From the NCBI RefSeq assembly GCF_020131355.1, contig NZ_JAHLEL010000047.1, positions 62,001 to 126,000 of the forward strand: DNA of 64,000 nt, written 5' to 3'. The position numbers were made by a program, and so were the translations under genes. Below, piece after piece: positions 1 to 9,287 of the stretch. This DNA is from Pseudonocardia sp. ICBG1293 (lineage in GTDB: Bacteria > Actinomycetota > Actinomycetes > Mycobacteriales > Pseudonocardiaceae). The number at the start of each line of letters is the position of its first letter. Position 1 is the stretch's first letter. Below the pieces are notes generated by a model that was not told where the DNA came from, searched no databases, and saw only the letters and a list, made by a program, of their open reading frames with translations.

Positions 1-466
1 GCGGATGGAACAGGGTGGTCTCGCGCTGGGGGGTCTCCGCGGCCTTGCCGAACATCTCCGACGACGAGGCCTGGTAGAAGCGGATCTGCCCGTTCGGCGA
101 CGCGGTCCGCGACATCGAGAGGCCGGAGACCATCCGGATCGCCTCGAGCACCCGGAGCACCCCGGTGCCGTTGACCTCGGTGACGAGCTCGGCCTGCTGC
201 CAGGACATCGGGACGAACGAGATCGCGCCGAGGTTGTAGACCTCGTCGGGCTGGACCGTGTCGACGGCCGAGACCAGGCTGGCCTGGTCCATCAGATCAC
301 CGTCGACGAACTCCAGCTCGGAGGCCAGCCGGCTGACCCGTGTCTTGCGGGGGTTGGCCTGCCCCCGGATCAGACCCCAGACCTGGTAGCCCTGCGACAG
401 CAGGTGCTCCGCCAGGTAGGAGCCGTCCTGACCGGTGATTCCGGTGATGAGAGCGCGTTTGGACAT
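1..466 (-). CDS. gmd: GDP-mannose 4,6-dehydratase, N-terminal part (runs off window)
   Basis: The reading frame starts at ATG 466, behind a GAAGGGA ribosome site, and is open to the left edge, so about 155 N-terminal residues are seen. It opens MSKRALITGITGQDGSYLAE, the Rossmann glycine motif of extended short-chain dehydrogenases. Further on come the Gmd-like stretches VYNLGAISFVPMSW and FYQASSSEMFG, which contain the family's active-site serine region. Family knowledge: the enzyme turns GDP-mannose into GDP-4-keto-6-deoxymannose, the precursor of GDP-fucose and GDP-rhamnose in cell-surface glycan synthesis. The gene points away from the ABC genes. The 290 bp between them presumably holds two divergent promoters, but I see no clear motif there. 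Confidence 0.9.
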   Translation of the reverse strand, partial: MSKRALITGITGQDGSYLAEHLLSQGYQVWGLIRGQANPRKTRVSRLASELEFVDGDLMDQASLVSAVDTVQPDEVYNLGAISFVPMSWQQAELVTEVNGTGVLRVLEAIRMVSGLSMSRTASPNGQIRFYQASSSEMFGKAAETPQRETTLFHP

Positions 467-757
467 CGGGTATTCCCTTCTCGACCGTCATCGGGCCCGC
501 CCATACGCGTCGACCGGCCGTCGGCACGGCGGCGAATACGCTGTCCGGACGAGAGACACGCCGCACGCTGGCAAGATCGGCGAGACGGTGTCAACGAATC
601 CGCCGGGATGTAGGGAATTCACGAGTGCGGCCGCGGGAAATGGTGCGCAGAACTGGGGGATTCCGGGTCCGCGGTCTGGTCGGCTGTCCGGGCCGGTCTG
701 CCACCGGCATCGTCCACCGGGCGGCCCGTGGGTCGCCGTGAACCGGGGTGTCCTGAC

Positions 758-2512
758 GTGCTGTGGAGACTCTCGCGCACCCAGCTGCGTGGCTACGCCG
801 GGCCCGCCGGCGTGCTCGTCGTGCTCCAGACCGCGCAGATCGCCGGCACGCTGCTGCTGCCGACGCTCGGCGCAGCCCTCATCGACCAGGGCGTGGTCCG
901 CGCGGATCGCGGCCGGATCGTCGAGATCGGCATGCTGATGGCCGGTATCGCCGTGGTCCAGATCGCCGCGGCCCTGGCCGCGACCGCGCTGGGCGCGCGG
1001 ACCTCCACCGCGGTCGGCCGGGACCTGCGCTCCGCGGTGTTCGACCGCATCCTGGACTTCTCGGCCCGCGAGGTCGGCCGGTTCGGGACGGCGTCGCTGC
1101 TGACCCGCACGGTCAACGACGTCCAGCAGGTGCAGAACCTCGCCCGGTCCGGGTTCGGCGTCGTCGTCTCCGCCCCCCTGATGTGCATCGGCAGCATCGT
1201 GCTCGCGCTGGCCCAGGACGTACCGCTGGCCCTGCTGCTGGTCGTCCTCGTGCTGGTCGTCGGCGTGGCCTTCGGTCTGCTGCTGGCCCGGATGGGCAGC
1301 CTCTACGGCCGGATGCAGCTCGCCCTCGACGACCTCGGCCGGCTGCTCCGGGAGTCGATCACGGGGGTGCGGGTGGTCCGCTCGTTCGTCCGCGAGGACC
1401 ACGAGCAGGAGCGCTTCACCCGCAGCAACGACGCCTTCCTCGACCTGTCCCAGCGGGTCGGCCGGCTGATCGCCACGATGCTGCCGCTGGTGCTGCTGCT
1501 GATGAACCTGTTCACGGTCGTCCTGATGTGGCTCGGCGCCCACCGCATCGACGCGGGCGTGATGCCGCTGGGCGCGCTCAGCGCGTTCCTGTTCTACCTG
1601 TCGCTGATCCTCATGTCGGTCGTGATGCTCGCGTTCGTGTTCCTGCAGGTACCGCGGGCCCGGGTGGGGGCGGGCCGGATCCTGGAGGTGCTCGACACCG
1701 AGCCGGGGGTGGCGCCACCGGCGAACCCGGCGCCGTTGCAGGGCCCCGCGGGCCGGGTGGAGGTCCGGGCCGCGGAGTTCCGCTACCCGGGCGCGGAGCG
1801 CGCGGTGCTGCGCGGGGTCGACCTGGTCGTCGAGCCGGGCGAGCGGGTCGCGGTGCTGGGCAGCACGGGCAGCGGCAAGACGACCCTGCTGAACCTCGTG
1901 CTGCGGCTGGTCGACCCGACCGCGGGCTCGGTCCGGCTGGGCGGCACCGACGTCCGGCGGCTCGACCCCGCGGTGCTCACCGGCGTCGTCGGGTTCGTCC
2001 CGCAGCGGCCCCACCTGTTCACCGGCACGGTCGCGAGCAACCTGCGGTTCGGGCGCCAGGACGCCACCGACGACGAGCTGTGGGAGGTGCTGCGCGTCGC
2101 GCAGGCCGACGGGTTCGTCGCGCGGATGCCGGGCGGCCTGGACGCGGAGATCGCGCAGGGCGGCACCACCGTGTCCGGCGGCCAGCGCCAGCGGCTGTGC
2201 ATCGCCCGCACCCTGCTGCGCCGCCCGCAGGTCTACCTGTTCGACGACTGCTTCTCGGCGCTGGACCAGGCCACCGACGCCGTGCTCCGGGCGGCGCTGG
2301 TGCCGTGGACCGCAGGCGCCACCGTGATCACCGTGACCCAGCGCGTCGCCACCGCGCGCGACGCCGACCGGGTCGTCGTCCTCGACGCCGGTCGGCTGGT
2401 CGCCGACGGCACCCACGACGAGGTCCTGCGCGCCAGCCCGACCTACCGCGAGATCGCGAGCTCCCAGCCCACCGAGGAGGACGTCGCCCATGGCCTCGCC
2501 GGACGTCACTGA
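758..2512 (+). CDS. ABC exporter half-transporter with degenerate ATPase site
   Basis: This is an ABC exporter subunit of about 584 residues with an N-terminal six-helix membrane domain (roughly residues 1-300) followed by a nucleotide-binding domain. Walker A reads GSTGSGKTT and the signature is VSGGQRQRL. Walker B ends LFDD, with Asp where the catalytic Glu normally sits, and the H-loop reads VTQRVAT, with Gln for His. In heterodimeric exporters such as BmrCD and TM287/288 one subunit carries such a degenerate site. The next gene overlaps by 23 bp and has the intact residues, so the two should form one exporter. GTG 758 is chosen because the protein then begins directly before the first helix; GTG 728 is possible and adds ten residues. 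The substrate is unknown. Confidence 0.9.
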   Translation: MLWRLSRTQLRGYAGPAGVLVVLQTAQIAGTLLLPTLGAALIDQGVVRADRGRIVEIGMLMAGIAVVQIAAALAATALGARTSTAVGRDLRSAVFDRILDFSAREVGRFGTASLLTRTVNDVQQVQNLARSGFGVVVSAPLMCIGSIVLALAQDVPLALLLVVLVLVVGVAFGLLLARMGSLYGRMQLALDDLGRLLRESITGVRVVRSFVREDHEQERFTRSNDAFLDLSQRVGRLIATMLPLVLLLMNLFTVVLMWLGAHRIDAGVMPLGALSAFLFYLSLILMSVVMLAFVFLQVPRARVGAGRILEVLDTEPGVAPPANPAPLQGPAGRVEVRAAEFRYPGAERAVLRGVDLVVEPGERVAVLGSTGSGKTTLLNLVLRLVDPTAGSVRLGGTDVRRLDPAVLTGVVGFVPQRPHLFTGTVASNLRFGRQDATDDELWEVLRVAQADGFVARMPGGLDAEIAQGGTTVSGGQRQRLCIARTLLRRPQVYLFDDCFSALDQATDAVLRAALVPWTAGATVITVTQRVATARDADRVVVLDAGRLVADGTHDEVLRASPTYREIASSQPTEEDVAHGLAGRH

Positions 2513-4382
2513 GCCCGCCGCGCCCGCGGCCGCCCGGCCGGCGGCGGGCGCGGCGGCACCACCGGACAGGTCCGCGCCGGGTGACCGGCCGGCCCGGCGG
2601 CTCGTGGGGCTGCTGCGCCCGCACCGCGGGCCGGTGGTGCTCGCCCTGCTGACCGGCGTCGCCGGGATCGCCCTCAACGCCGTGGGCCCGCTGCTGCTGG
2701 GCCGGGTGACCGACCTGATCGCGGTCGGCGTCCTGGGGCCGGGCGGAGCGGGCGGGCCCGCGGCGGGCAGTCCCGGACCCGCCGACGGTGTCGACTTCGA
2801 CGCGGTCGCCGGGCTGCTGCTGGTCCTGCTCGTGGTCTACCTGGGGGCGTCGCTGTTCACCCTGGTCCAGGGCCGGATCGTCGCGTCCGTGGTGTGGCAG
2901 GTGATCCACGACCTGCGGGGCCGGACCCGGGCGAAGCTGTCCCGGCTCCCGCTGCGGCACTACGACCGGCACCCGGCGGGCGAGACGCTCGGACGCACCA
3001 CCACCGACATTGACAACCTGCAGCAGACCCTCCAGCAGACCCTCGCCGAGCTGATCACCTCGATCCTGTCGCTGGTCGCGATGCTGACGCTGATGGTGGT
3101 GATCTCGCCGTCGCTGGCGGTGGTGATGATCCTCAGCGTGCCGGTGGCGGGCCTGCTCGCGGTCGGGCTGGGTCGCCGCGCGCACCCGCAGTTCACCGCG
3201 CAGTGGGAGGCGAACGGCGCCCTCAACGCCCACGTCGAGGAGGTCTGCACCGGGCACTCCCTGATCCGCGGCCACCACCGACGCGCCGAGGCGCGGCGCC
3301 GGTTCGCCGAGTGCAACGACGCGGTGTACCGGGCGGGGGCGTCGGCCCAGACCTCCTCCGGCGCGATGGAGCCGGTCATGATGTTCGTGGCGAACGTCGG
3401 CTACCTGGTGGTGGCCGTCCTCGGTGCCTGGAAGGTGCTGTCGGGCTCGCTCACCCTCGGCGACGTGCAGGCGTTCATCCTCTACGCCCGACAGTTCAGC
3501 CAGCCGATCGTCGAGATCGCCTCGGTGGCCGGTCGGCTCCAGTCCGGGGTGGTGTCGGCGACGCGGGTGTTCACGCTGCTCGACGCGCCCGAGCAGCGGC
3601 CCGAGCCGCGCCGCCCCGTCGCGCCCGCGGCCCCGGCCGGTCGCGTCGAGTTCCGCCGGGTGTCGTTCCGCTACCTCCCCGACGTCCCGCTCGTCGAGGA
3701 CCTGTCGCTGACCGTGGAGCCGGGCAGCACGGTCGCGATCGTCGGCTCCACCGGCGCGGGGAAGACCACCCTGGGCAACCTGCTCGTGCGCTTCTACGAG
3801 ATCGACGGCGGGACGATCCTGCTCGACGGCGTGGACACCGCGACGATGACCCGCGCGGACCTGCGGTCCCGGTTCGGGCTGGTCCTGCAGGACACCTGGC
3901 TGTTCGGCGGGACCATCGCCGAGAACATCGCCTACGGCGCGCCGGGCGCGACCCGCGACGAGATCGAGGAGGCGGCCCGCGCCACCTGCGTCGACACCTT
4001 CGTCGCGACGCTGCCCGACGGCTACGACACCGTCCTGGACGAGGACTCCGGCGGCACGAGTGCCGGGGAGAAGCAGCTGATCACGGTGGCGCGGGCGTTC
4101 CTCGCCCGGCCGGCGGTGCTCGTCCTCGACGAGGCCACCAGCTCCGTCGACACCCGCACCGAGCTGCTGATCCAGCGGGCGATGGCCACCGTGCGCGCCG
4201 GCCGGACCAGCTTCGTCATCGCGCACCGGCTGTCGACGGTCCGCGACGCCGACCGGATCGTCGTGATGGACGCCGGCCGGATCGTCGAGCAGGGCACCCA
4301 CGACACGCTGCTGCGCGCCGGTGGTGCCTACGCCCGGCTGTACACCGCGCGCACCCCCGACGCCGACACCCCCGCACCCTGA
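2490..4382 (+). CDS. ABC exporter half-transporter with canonical ATPase site
   Basis: This is the second subunit (630 residues) of a predicted heterodimeric ABC exporter. A Pro/Ala-rich N-terminal tail of about 40 residues precedes six membrane helices (to about residue 350) and the ATPase domain. Walker A is GSTGAGKTT, Walker B is VLVLDEATSSVD with the catalytic Glu present, and the H-loop is FVIAHRLSTV with the His present. The signature is slightly unusual, TSAGEKQL instead of LSGGQ. The start ATG lies inside the previous gene, which suggests translational coupling. Both sites of the heterodimer are therefore asymmetric. The phosphoesterase gene follows after 30 bp and may belong to the same transcript. 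Confidence 0.92.
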   Translation: MASPDVTEPAAPAAARPAAGAAAPPDRSAPGDRPARRLVGLLRPHRGPVVLALLTGVAGIALNAVGPLLLGRVTDLIAVGVLGPGGAGGPAAGSPGPADGVDFDAVAGLLLVLLVVYLGASLFTLVQGRIVASVVWQVIHDLRGRTRAKLSRLPLRHYDRHPAGETLGRTTTDIDNLQQTLQQTLAELITSILSLVAMLTLMVVISPSLAVVMILSVPVAGLLAVGLGRRAHPQFTAQWEANGALNAHVEEVCTGHSLIRGHHRRAEARRRFAECNDAVYRAGASAQTSSGAMEPVMMFVANVGYLVVAVLGAWKVLSGSLTLGDVQAFILYARQFSQPIVEIASVAGRLQSGVVSATRVFTLLDAPEQRPEPRRPVAPAAPAGRVEFRRVSFRYLPDVPLVEDLSLTVEPGSTVAIVGSTGAGKTTLGNLLVRFYEIDGGTILLDGVDTATMTRADLRSRFGLVLQDTWLFGGTIAENIAYGAPGATRDEIEEAARATCVDTFVATLPDGYDTVLDEDSGGTSAGEKQLITVARAFLARPAVLVLDEATSSVDTRTELLIQRAMATVRAGRTSFVIAHRLSTVRDADRIVVMDAGRIVEQGTHDTLLRAGGAYARLYTARTPDADTPAP

Positions 4383-4412
4383 CCGCTCCCCCACCGACCG
4401 GGAGGACTCACC

Positions 4413-5261
4413 GTGCCCGAACCCCAGCTGCTCGCCGTCGCCGACCTGCACGTCGTGCACGCCGAGAACCGGGCGATCGTCGAGTCGCTGCGGCCCGGGG
4501 CCGACGGCGACTGGCTGATCGTCGCCGGCGACGTCGGCGAGATGTACGCCGACATCGAGTCGACCCTGCGTCTGCTCGCGAGCCGCTTCGCCCGCGTGCT
4601 CTGGACCCCGGGCAACCACGACCTGTGGACCCATCCGCAGGACCCGTGCACGCTGCGCGGCGACGCGCGCTACCGGGCGCTGGTGCAGACCTGCCGGGAG
4701 CTGGGCGTCAGCACCCCGGAGGACCCGTACCCGGTGTGGGACGGTCCCGGCGGGCCGGTCGCCGTGGCACCCCTGTTCGTGGGCTACGACTACTCCTTCC
4801 TGGCCCCCGGTGCGACGACGGCGGCCGAGTCGCTCCGGATCGCCCACGACGCGGGCGTCGTGTGCTCCGACGAGTTCCTCCTGCACCCCGATCCCTACCC
4901 GGACCGCGCGACCTGGTGCCGGCGTCGGGCCGAGCTGACGCGGGCCCGGCTGGCCGCGGTCGACCCGGACCTGCCGACGGTGCTGGTGAACCACTGGCCG
5001 CTGCTGCGGCACGAGACGCGGGTGCTGCGCCACCCGGAGTTCGCGCAGTGGTGCGGCACCGAGCTGACGGCCGACTGGCACGTGCGGTTCCGTGCCGCGG
5101 CCGTCGTCTACGGCCACCTGCACATCCCCCGCGTCACCTTCCACGACGGGGTCCGGTTCGAGGAGGTGTCGGTGGGCTATCCGCGCGAATGGCGGCCCCG
5201 ACCGCCCCGGGAGCCGCTGCGCGCGGTGCTGCCGGTGCCGGTCACCGGGGGTCTGCGGTGA
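4413..5261 (+). CDS. pptH: Metallophosphoesterase, PptH-like phosphopantetheinyl hydrolase candidate
   Basis: This is a calcineurin-type metallophosphoesterase of 282 residues. The metal-binding motifs appear in order: ADLHV (about residue 10), AGDV (about 38), TPGNHDLW (about 68), VNHWPLL (about 191) and YGHLHIPRV (about 232). Its TGA overlaps the start of a phosphopantetheinyl transferase gene. In Mycobacterium tuberculosis the equivalent adjacent pair is PptH (Rv2795c) and PptT (Rv2794c). PptH removes the phosphopantetheine arm from carrier proteins and so opposes PptT. The synteny and the size fit that role. The substrate itself cannot be read from the sequence, so a general phosphoesterase remains the alternative. 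A purine-rich GGGAGGA site precedes the GTG start. Confidence 0.8.
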   Translation: MPEPQLLAVADLHVVHAENRAIVESLRPGADGDWLIVAGDVGEMYADIESTLRLLASRFARVLWTPGNHDLWTHPQDPCTLRGDARYRALVQTCRELGVSTPEDPYPVWDGPGGPVAVAPLFVGYDYSFLAPGATTAAESLRIAHDAGVVCSDEFLLHPDPYPDRATWCRRRAELTRARLAAVDPDLPTVLVNHWPLLRHETRVLRHPEFAQWCGTELTADWHVRFRAAAVVYGHLHIPRVTFHDGVRFEEVSVGYPREWRPRPPREPLRAVLPVPVTGGLR

Positions 5262-5929
5262 TCGAGCACGTGCTGCCCGCCCGGGTCGTGACCGAGTGCG
5301 CCTACGACGACGAGGCCCATCCCGGCGAGGGCCTCTTCCCGCAGGAGCGCGAGCTCGTCGCCCGGGCGGTGGAGTCCCGGCGGCGCGAGTTCACCACGGT
5401 GCGCAGGCTGGCCCGCCGCGCGCTCGGCCGGCTCGGCCGTTCCCCCGTTCCGATCCTCCCGAACCGTCGCGGCGCCCCGCAGTGGCCGTCCGGGGTGGTC
5501 GGCAGCATGACGCACTGCACCGGGTACCGGGCGGCCGCCGTGTCCCCCGTCGCCGAGTCCGCCGCGGTGAGCATCGACGCCGAACCGGACGCGCCGTTGC
5601 CCGACGGTGTCCTGGAGACCGTCACCCTGGCCTCCGAGCGGGCGCTGCTCGCCGGGCTGGGTCGGCGACGGCCGGACGTCGCGTGGGACCGGATGTACTT
5701 CAGCGCCAAGGAGAGCGTCTTCAAGGCCTGGTACCCGTTGACCGGTCGCGAGCTGGACTTCGACGAGGCCGAGATCGCCTTCGACGCCGGGGCCGGCACC
5801 TTCTCCGCCCGTCTGCTCGTCCCCGGCCCGGTGGTCAGCGGGGAACGCGTTCCGGTGTTCGCCGGGCGCTGGCACGCCGAGGGCGGCCTGCTCGTCACCG
5901 CGGTGCACCTGCCCGCGCCACCGGTATGA
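5258..5929 (+). CDS. pptT: 4'-phosphopantetheinyl transferase, PptT/Sfp-type
   Basis: The protein (223 residues) transfers the phosphopantetheine arm of CoA to a conserved Ser of acyl, aryl or peptidyl carrier proteins, switching on fatty acid, polyketide and NRPS enzymes. Visible family motifs are SMTHCTGY (about residue 86), the metal-binding stretch SIDAEPDAPL (about 105), and FSAKESVFKAWYP (about 148), the KEA-type motif with catalytic Lys and Glu. It begins with GTG that shares bases with the TGA of the phosphoesterase gene (GTGA), so the two opposed activities are probably translated together. It is in the size range of actinobacterial PptT/EntD-like enzymes. No NRPS or PKS gene lies in this window. 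Confidence 0.92.
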   Translation: MIEHVLPARVVTECAYDDEAHPGEGLFPQERELVARAVESRRREFTTVRRLARRALGRLGRSPVPILPNRRGAPQWPSGVVGSMTHCTGYRAAAVSPVAESAAVSIDAEPDAPLPDGVLETVTLASERALLAGLGRRRPDVAWDRMYFSAKESVFKAWYPLTGRELDFDEAEIAFDAGAGTFSARLLVPGPVVSGERVPVFAGRWHAEGGLLVTAVHLPAPPV

Positions 5930-6044
5930 CACCGGGACCGGCGTCGGAGCGGCGGCGCCGACCGCCCACCGGGGCCGTGAACCCCACGGCGGTGTGCCGG
6001 ACCGGTGCTCCGTGGACGTCGGTCGCGTCACCCGGGGGGACGGG

Positions 6045-6063
6045 GTCCCCGGGGGGCGGGGAC
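6045..6063. terminator. Hairpin between convergent genes
   Basis: GTCCCCG and CGGGGAC form a perfect 7-bp stem with a loop of five G. The hairpin lies just past the 3' end of the hotdog gene (stop at 6066) and downstream of pptT, so it could end transcription from both sides. There is no T tract, which is usual for high-GC actinobacteria. Confidence 0.45.
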
Positions 6064-6065
6064 CG

Positions 6066-6383
6066 TCAGGGGTGCGGGAAGAGCTGACGCACCACCGCGA
6101 GAACGGGACGGTCCGCGTCCTCCCGCCGGACGACCGTGTCCACGACGATCTGCTCGCCCGCGGTACGGGTCGTCGACCCGGCCAGCAGGACCGCGCCGGC
6201 CCCCGGACGGGGGCCGAGGACGTCGATCACGCACCGGGACGGACATCCCGGGCGGGACGGTAGCACCAGCCTGCCGGCGGATTCGGCCAGGACGAGCAGG
6301 TGCCCCGTCGTCAGGGTCCCGTCGTCGTCCAGCATCGCACCGGTCACGGTCATCCGGACCGATGCCGTGTCGGTCCCGCCCAC
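6066..6383 (-). CDS. Hotdog-fold thioesterase-like protein (PaaI type)
   Basis: This small protein of about 105 residues starts at GTG 6383, six bases after the stop of the acyl-CoA ligase gene. It has the look of a PaaI-type hotdog thioesterase: a GTLTTGHLLVLAESAGRLVL helix, then strands such as AVLLAGSTTRTAGEQIVVDTVV and a final strand VLAVVRQLFPHP. Such proteins hydrolyse acyl- or aryl-CoA thioesters, often next to CoA ligases and as a rescue function. The protein is short for the family (usually about 130-150 residues), because the N-terminal strand before the central helix is brief. The function is inferred from fold pattern and neighbourhood only. Confidence 0.6.
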   Translation of the reverse strand: MGGTDTASVRMTVTGAMLDDDGTLTTGHLLVLAESAGRLVLPSRPGCPSRCVIDVLGPRPGAGAVLLAGSTTRTAGEQIVVDTVVRREDADRPVLAVVRQLFPHP

Positions 6384-6388
6384 GGGGC

Positions 6389-8025
6389 TCAGCCCCCCGC
6401 CGGCCGGGACGGCTCGCGACCGGCGCCGACCGGCTCGGCGAGCTCCTCGATCGCGATCTGCCGCATGCGGTACTTCTGGATCTTCCCGCTCGCCGTCGTC
6501 GGGAAGGTGTCGGTGGACCGCCACAGCGACGGGATCTTCGACCGGCCGATCCGGCCCCGGCAGAACGCGCTCAGCTCGTCGCCGTCCGGCCGGGCCCCGT
6601 CACGGGGGCGTACCCAGGCCATCACCTGTTCCCCGTAGCGCTCGTGCGGCACACCGATGACATGGGCCTCGCTGACGTCGGGGTGGGTGCACAGCAGCTC
6701 CTCGATCTCGCGCGGGTGGATGTTCTCCCCGCCGCGAATGATCACGTCCTTGATCCGGCCGACGATCCGGACGACCCCGTGCTCGTCCATCACGGCGAGG
6801 TCGCCGGTCCGCATCCAGCCGTCCGCGTCGACGGCCTCGGCGGTGGCCCCGTCGTCCTCCCAGTAGCCGCGCATGACGCTGTAGCCGCGGGTGCGCTGCT
6901 CGCCGGTGATGCCGACCGGCACCACCAGACCCGTCGTCGGGTCGACGATCTCGACCTCGACGTGCGGGGTGGGTCTGCCGACCGAGTGGTCCCGGACGTC
7001 GAGGGGGTCCGTCGGCAGGGTCTGGGTGGAGATCGGCGACGTCTCCGTCATCCCGCACACCGTGGACAGCTCCGGCACGTGCAGCCGGGACCGGATGTCG
7101 CCCAGCAGGTCCGGCGGACAGGGCGCGCCCCCGATCAACCCCGTGCGCAACGAGGTCAGGTCGACGGTCGCGAGGTCCGGCTGGTCCAGCATCGCGAGGT
7201 ACATCGTGGGGACCCCGTAGACGGCGGTGCACCGCTCCGCCGCGACGGCGTCCAGGGTCCGTCCGGCGTCGAAGCCCCCGCCCGGCAGGACGATGGTGGC
7301 CCCGTGCGTGCTGGCGCCGAGCGTGCCGAGCACCATGCCGAAGCAGTGGAACAACGGGACGGGGACACAGATGCGGTCCTGCTCGGTGTAGCCGATCTGC
7401 GCACCCACCAGGTGCGCGTTGTTGAGCAGGTTGTGGTGGGTCAGCGTGGCGGCCTTGGGGCGTCCGGTGGTTCCGGAGGTGTACAGCAGCGCGACCGGGT
7501 CGTGCTCGTCCACCTGCCGCTCGGCCTCGGCCACCGCGGTGGGATCGGCGGTCTCGAACTCTGCCCACCCCTCCTCGATGACGACGGTGCCGCGCAGCCG
7601 CGGGCACTGCGCGGACGCCTCGGCCACGACGGCGGCACAGTCCGTTCCGCGGTACCGAGCCGGGTGGAACAGCAGCTGCGTGCCCGAGTGCCGCAGGGCG
7701 AAGGCGAGCTCGGGGACCTGGTGGGTCGGGTCGAGGGCGACCAGCACCGCGCCGATCCGCGCCACGGCGAACTGCAGCACGACCCACTCACCGCGGTTGG
7801 CCGACCACACCCCGACCCGGTCGCCCCGGCCGGTGCCCCGGGCCAGCAGACCACCGGCCACCCGGCCGGACCGCTCCCACAGCTCGGCGTAGGTCGCGCG
7901 CGTACCGGCCGAGGTGTCGACGAGGGCGTCGTGCTCGCCGAGGCGTTCGGCCACCCGCCGCAGGTTCTCGCCGATGGTCCCACCGAGCAGCGGCAGGTCC
8001 GCGCGCCCGCGCGCGTAGGACGGAA
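6389..8025 (-). pseudogene. Acyl-CoA ligase (AMP-forming), cut off from its start codon by IS110
   Basis: About 545 residues of an ANL-superfamily acid:CoA ligase are intact: the AMP motif LLYTSGTTGRPKAA, then GMTETSP, then GWMRTGDLAVMDEHG, and the catalytic-lysine region TASGKIQKYRMR at the C-terminus. Upstream the frame runs into an IS110 element at about 8025 with no ATG or GTG near the expected start. The missing start is found 4.2 kb away. At 12217 on the minus strand, four bases after the thioesterase stop, stands ATG AGC GTT CC. Joining the two flanks at the shared TTCC gives MSVPSYARGRADLPLL in frame, a typical N-terminus for this group. The gene is therefore probably inactive unless an IS promoter and an internal start are used. 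The original order was oxidoreductase, DpgC-like, thioesterase, ligase, hotdog protein. Confidence 0.85.
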
Positions 8026-8039
8026 TCCGAATGATGGTG

Positions 8040-9287
8040 TCAAGCCGCGGTAGCGGGTTGTGGTGCGGTGATGGTGAACATTCTCCGGTCACGCAGCAGG
8101 GCCCACAGGACGTCGACCAGGCGTCGGGCCAGGGCGAGCAGAGCTTGGGTGTGCAGCATTCTTTCGCTGCGTTTGCGCTGGTAAAAGGCCCGGGACGGGC
8201 CGTTGACCTTGAGGCTGGACAGCGCGGCCATGTAGAACACTCGCCGCAGGCGGCGGTTGTAGCGTCGTGGGCGGCGCAGGTTCCCGCTGATCCGGCCGGA
8301 GTCCTGGGGCACTGGGACGAGGCCGGCGTAGGAGGCCAGCCGTCCCGAGCTGGCGAAGCCACCCAGCTCGGAGCCGACATCAGCGCCGATACTGCTGCTG
8401 ACACCGCCGTTGGTGGCGGTGAGGAATTCCGCGCCCAGAATGGGGCCGAGTCCGGGCAGCGACTCGATGATCGCCGCGTCCGGGTGGGTGCGGAACACGG
8501 TGGTGATCAGCTTGTCGGTGTCTTTGATCTCCCGGTCGAGCTCCAACAGCCGCCGGGCCAGGCCGGCGACAAGGACCGCGGTCCGCGTCTCGCTGGGCAG
8601 GGTCACGGTCTGGGCGTGGGCTGCGGCGACCGCGGTGGCCGCCATCGTGGGGATGCCTGGTGCCCATGCCCGGTGGGCGTGCAGATACTCGATCACTCCG
8701 GCTGTGTCCGCGTCTCGGAGCGCCTGCGGTGTCTGGAACCCGGTGACCAGCACCAGAGCGCTGCGGGTGGAGTAGTCGAAGGCCGCCTCGAGACCGGGAA
8801 AGATCGACCCGAGCAGGTCACGCAGCCGGTTGACCCCGCGTACCCAGTCAGCCATCAGGTCCTCGCGGTGGGCCACGAGCCGACGCAGCTCAGCAGTGGT
8901 CTCGTCAGTGGCGGTAACCACGGTGAGGTCGGCGCCGGACATGCGGGCGGTGTCGGCGATGACCTTTGCGTCGCGGGCGTCGGTCTTGGCCTCCCCACGG
9001 AACACGCCGCTCATCCGGTTGACGACCCGCCCGGGAACGTAGACCACCCGCTGGTCGGCTGCGGTGAGGACGACCTGCAACAGCGCGGCATAGCTGTTGG
9101 TCAGATCGATCGCCCACCGCACGTCCTCGGCCGCGGCGGACGCCCGATCGAGCAGAGCTTCGATCGCGGCCTGGTCGTTGCCGACCTTGCGGGAGAACAC
9201 AACCTTGCCCTCGGCATCGACAGCGCAGGCGTGGTGGGTCCTTTTCCCGACGTCGATCCCGATCCAGACCACTGCTCGTCGCGCCAC
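8040..9287 (-). CDS. IS110-family transposase (DEDD/Ser)
   Basis: The protein of about 415 residues starts at GTG 9287 behind CAGGAG; earlier in-frame starts up to 9326 are possible. The N-terminal RuvC-like DEDD domain shows WIGIDVGKRTHHACAVD and KTDARDAKVIAD. The C-terminal domain shows ESLPGLGPILGAEFL and LASYAGLVPVPQDSGRISG, whose Ser is the expected catalytic residue of the IS110 family. These recombinases act with a structured non-coding RNA encoded at the element end (bridge RNA). The sequence appears complete. It is distinct in sequence from the second IS110 protein at 52109-53341. Confidence 0.93.
   Translation of the reverse strand: MARRAVVWIGIDVGKRTHHACAVDAEGKVVFSRKVGNDQAAIEALLDRASAAAEDVRWAIDLTNSYAALLQVVLTAADQRVVYVPGRVVNRMSGVFRGEAKTDARDAKVIADTARMSGADLTVVTATDETTAELRRLVAHREDLMADWVRGVNRLRDLLGSIFPGLEAAFDYSTRSALVLVTGFQTPQALRDADTAGVIEYLHAHRAWAPGIPTMAATAVAAAHAQTVTLPSETRTAVLVAGLARRLLELDREIKDTDKLITTVFRTHPDAAIIESLPGLGPILGAEFLTATNGGVSSSIGADVGSELGGFASSGRLASYAGLVPVPQDSGRISGNLRRPRRYNRRLRRVFYMAALSSLKVNGPSRAFYQRKRSERMLHTQALLALARRLVDVLWALLRDRRMFTITAPQPATAA

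Noticed and set aside
2328..5144. Very long open frame opposite the ABC and phosphoesterase genes (also 13850-17389 plus and 44714-47872 plus)
   Set aside because: These are mirror frames of GC-rich coding DNA, full of Arg, Gly, His and Asp runs without any family pattern, and each lies opposite a clearly recognised gene.
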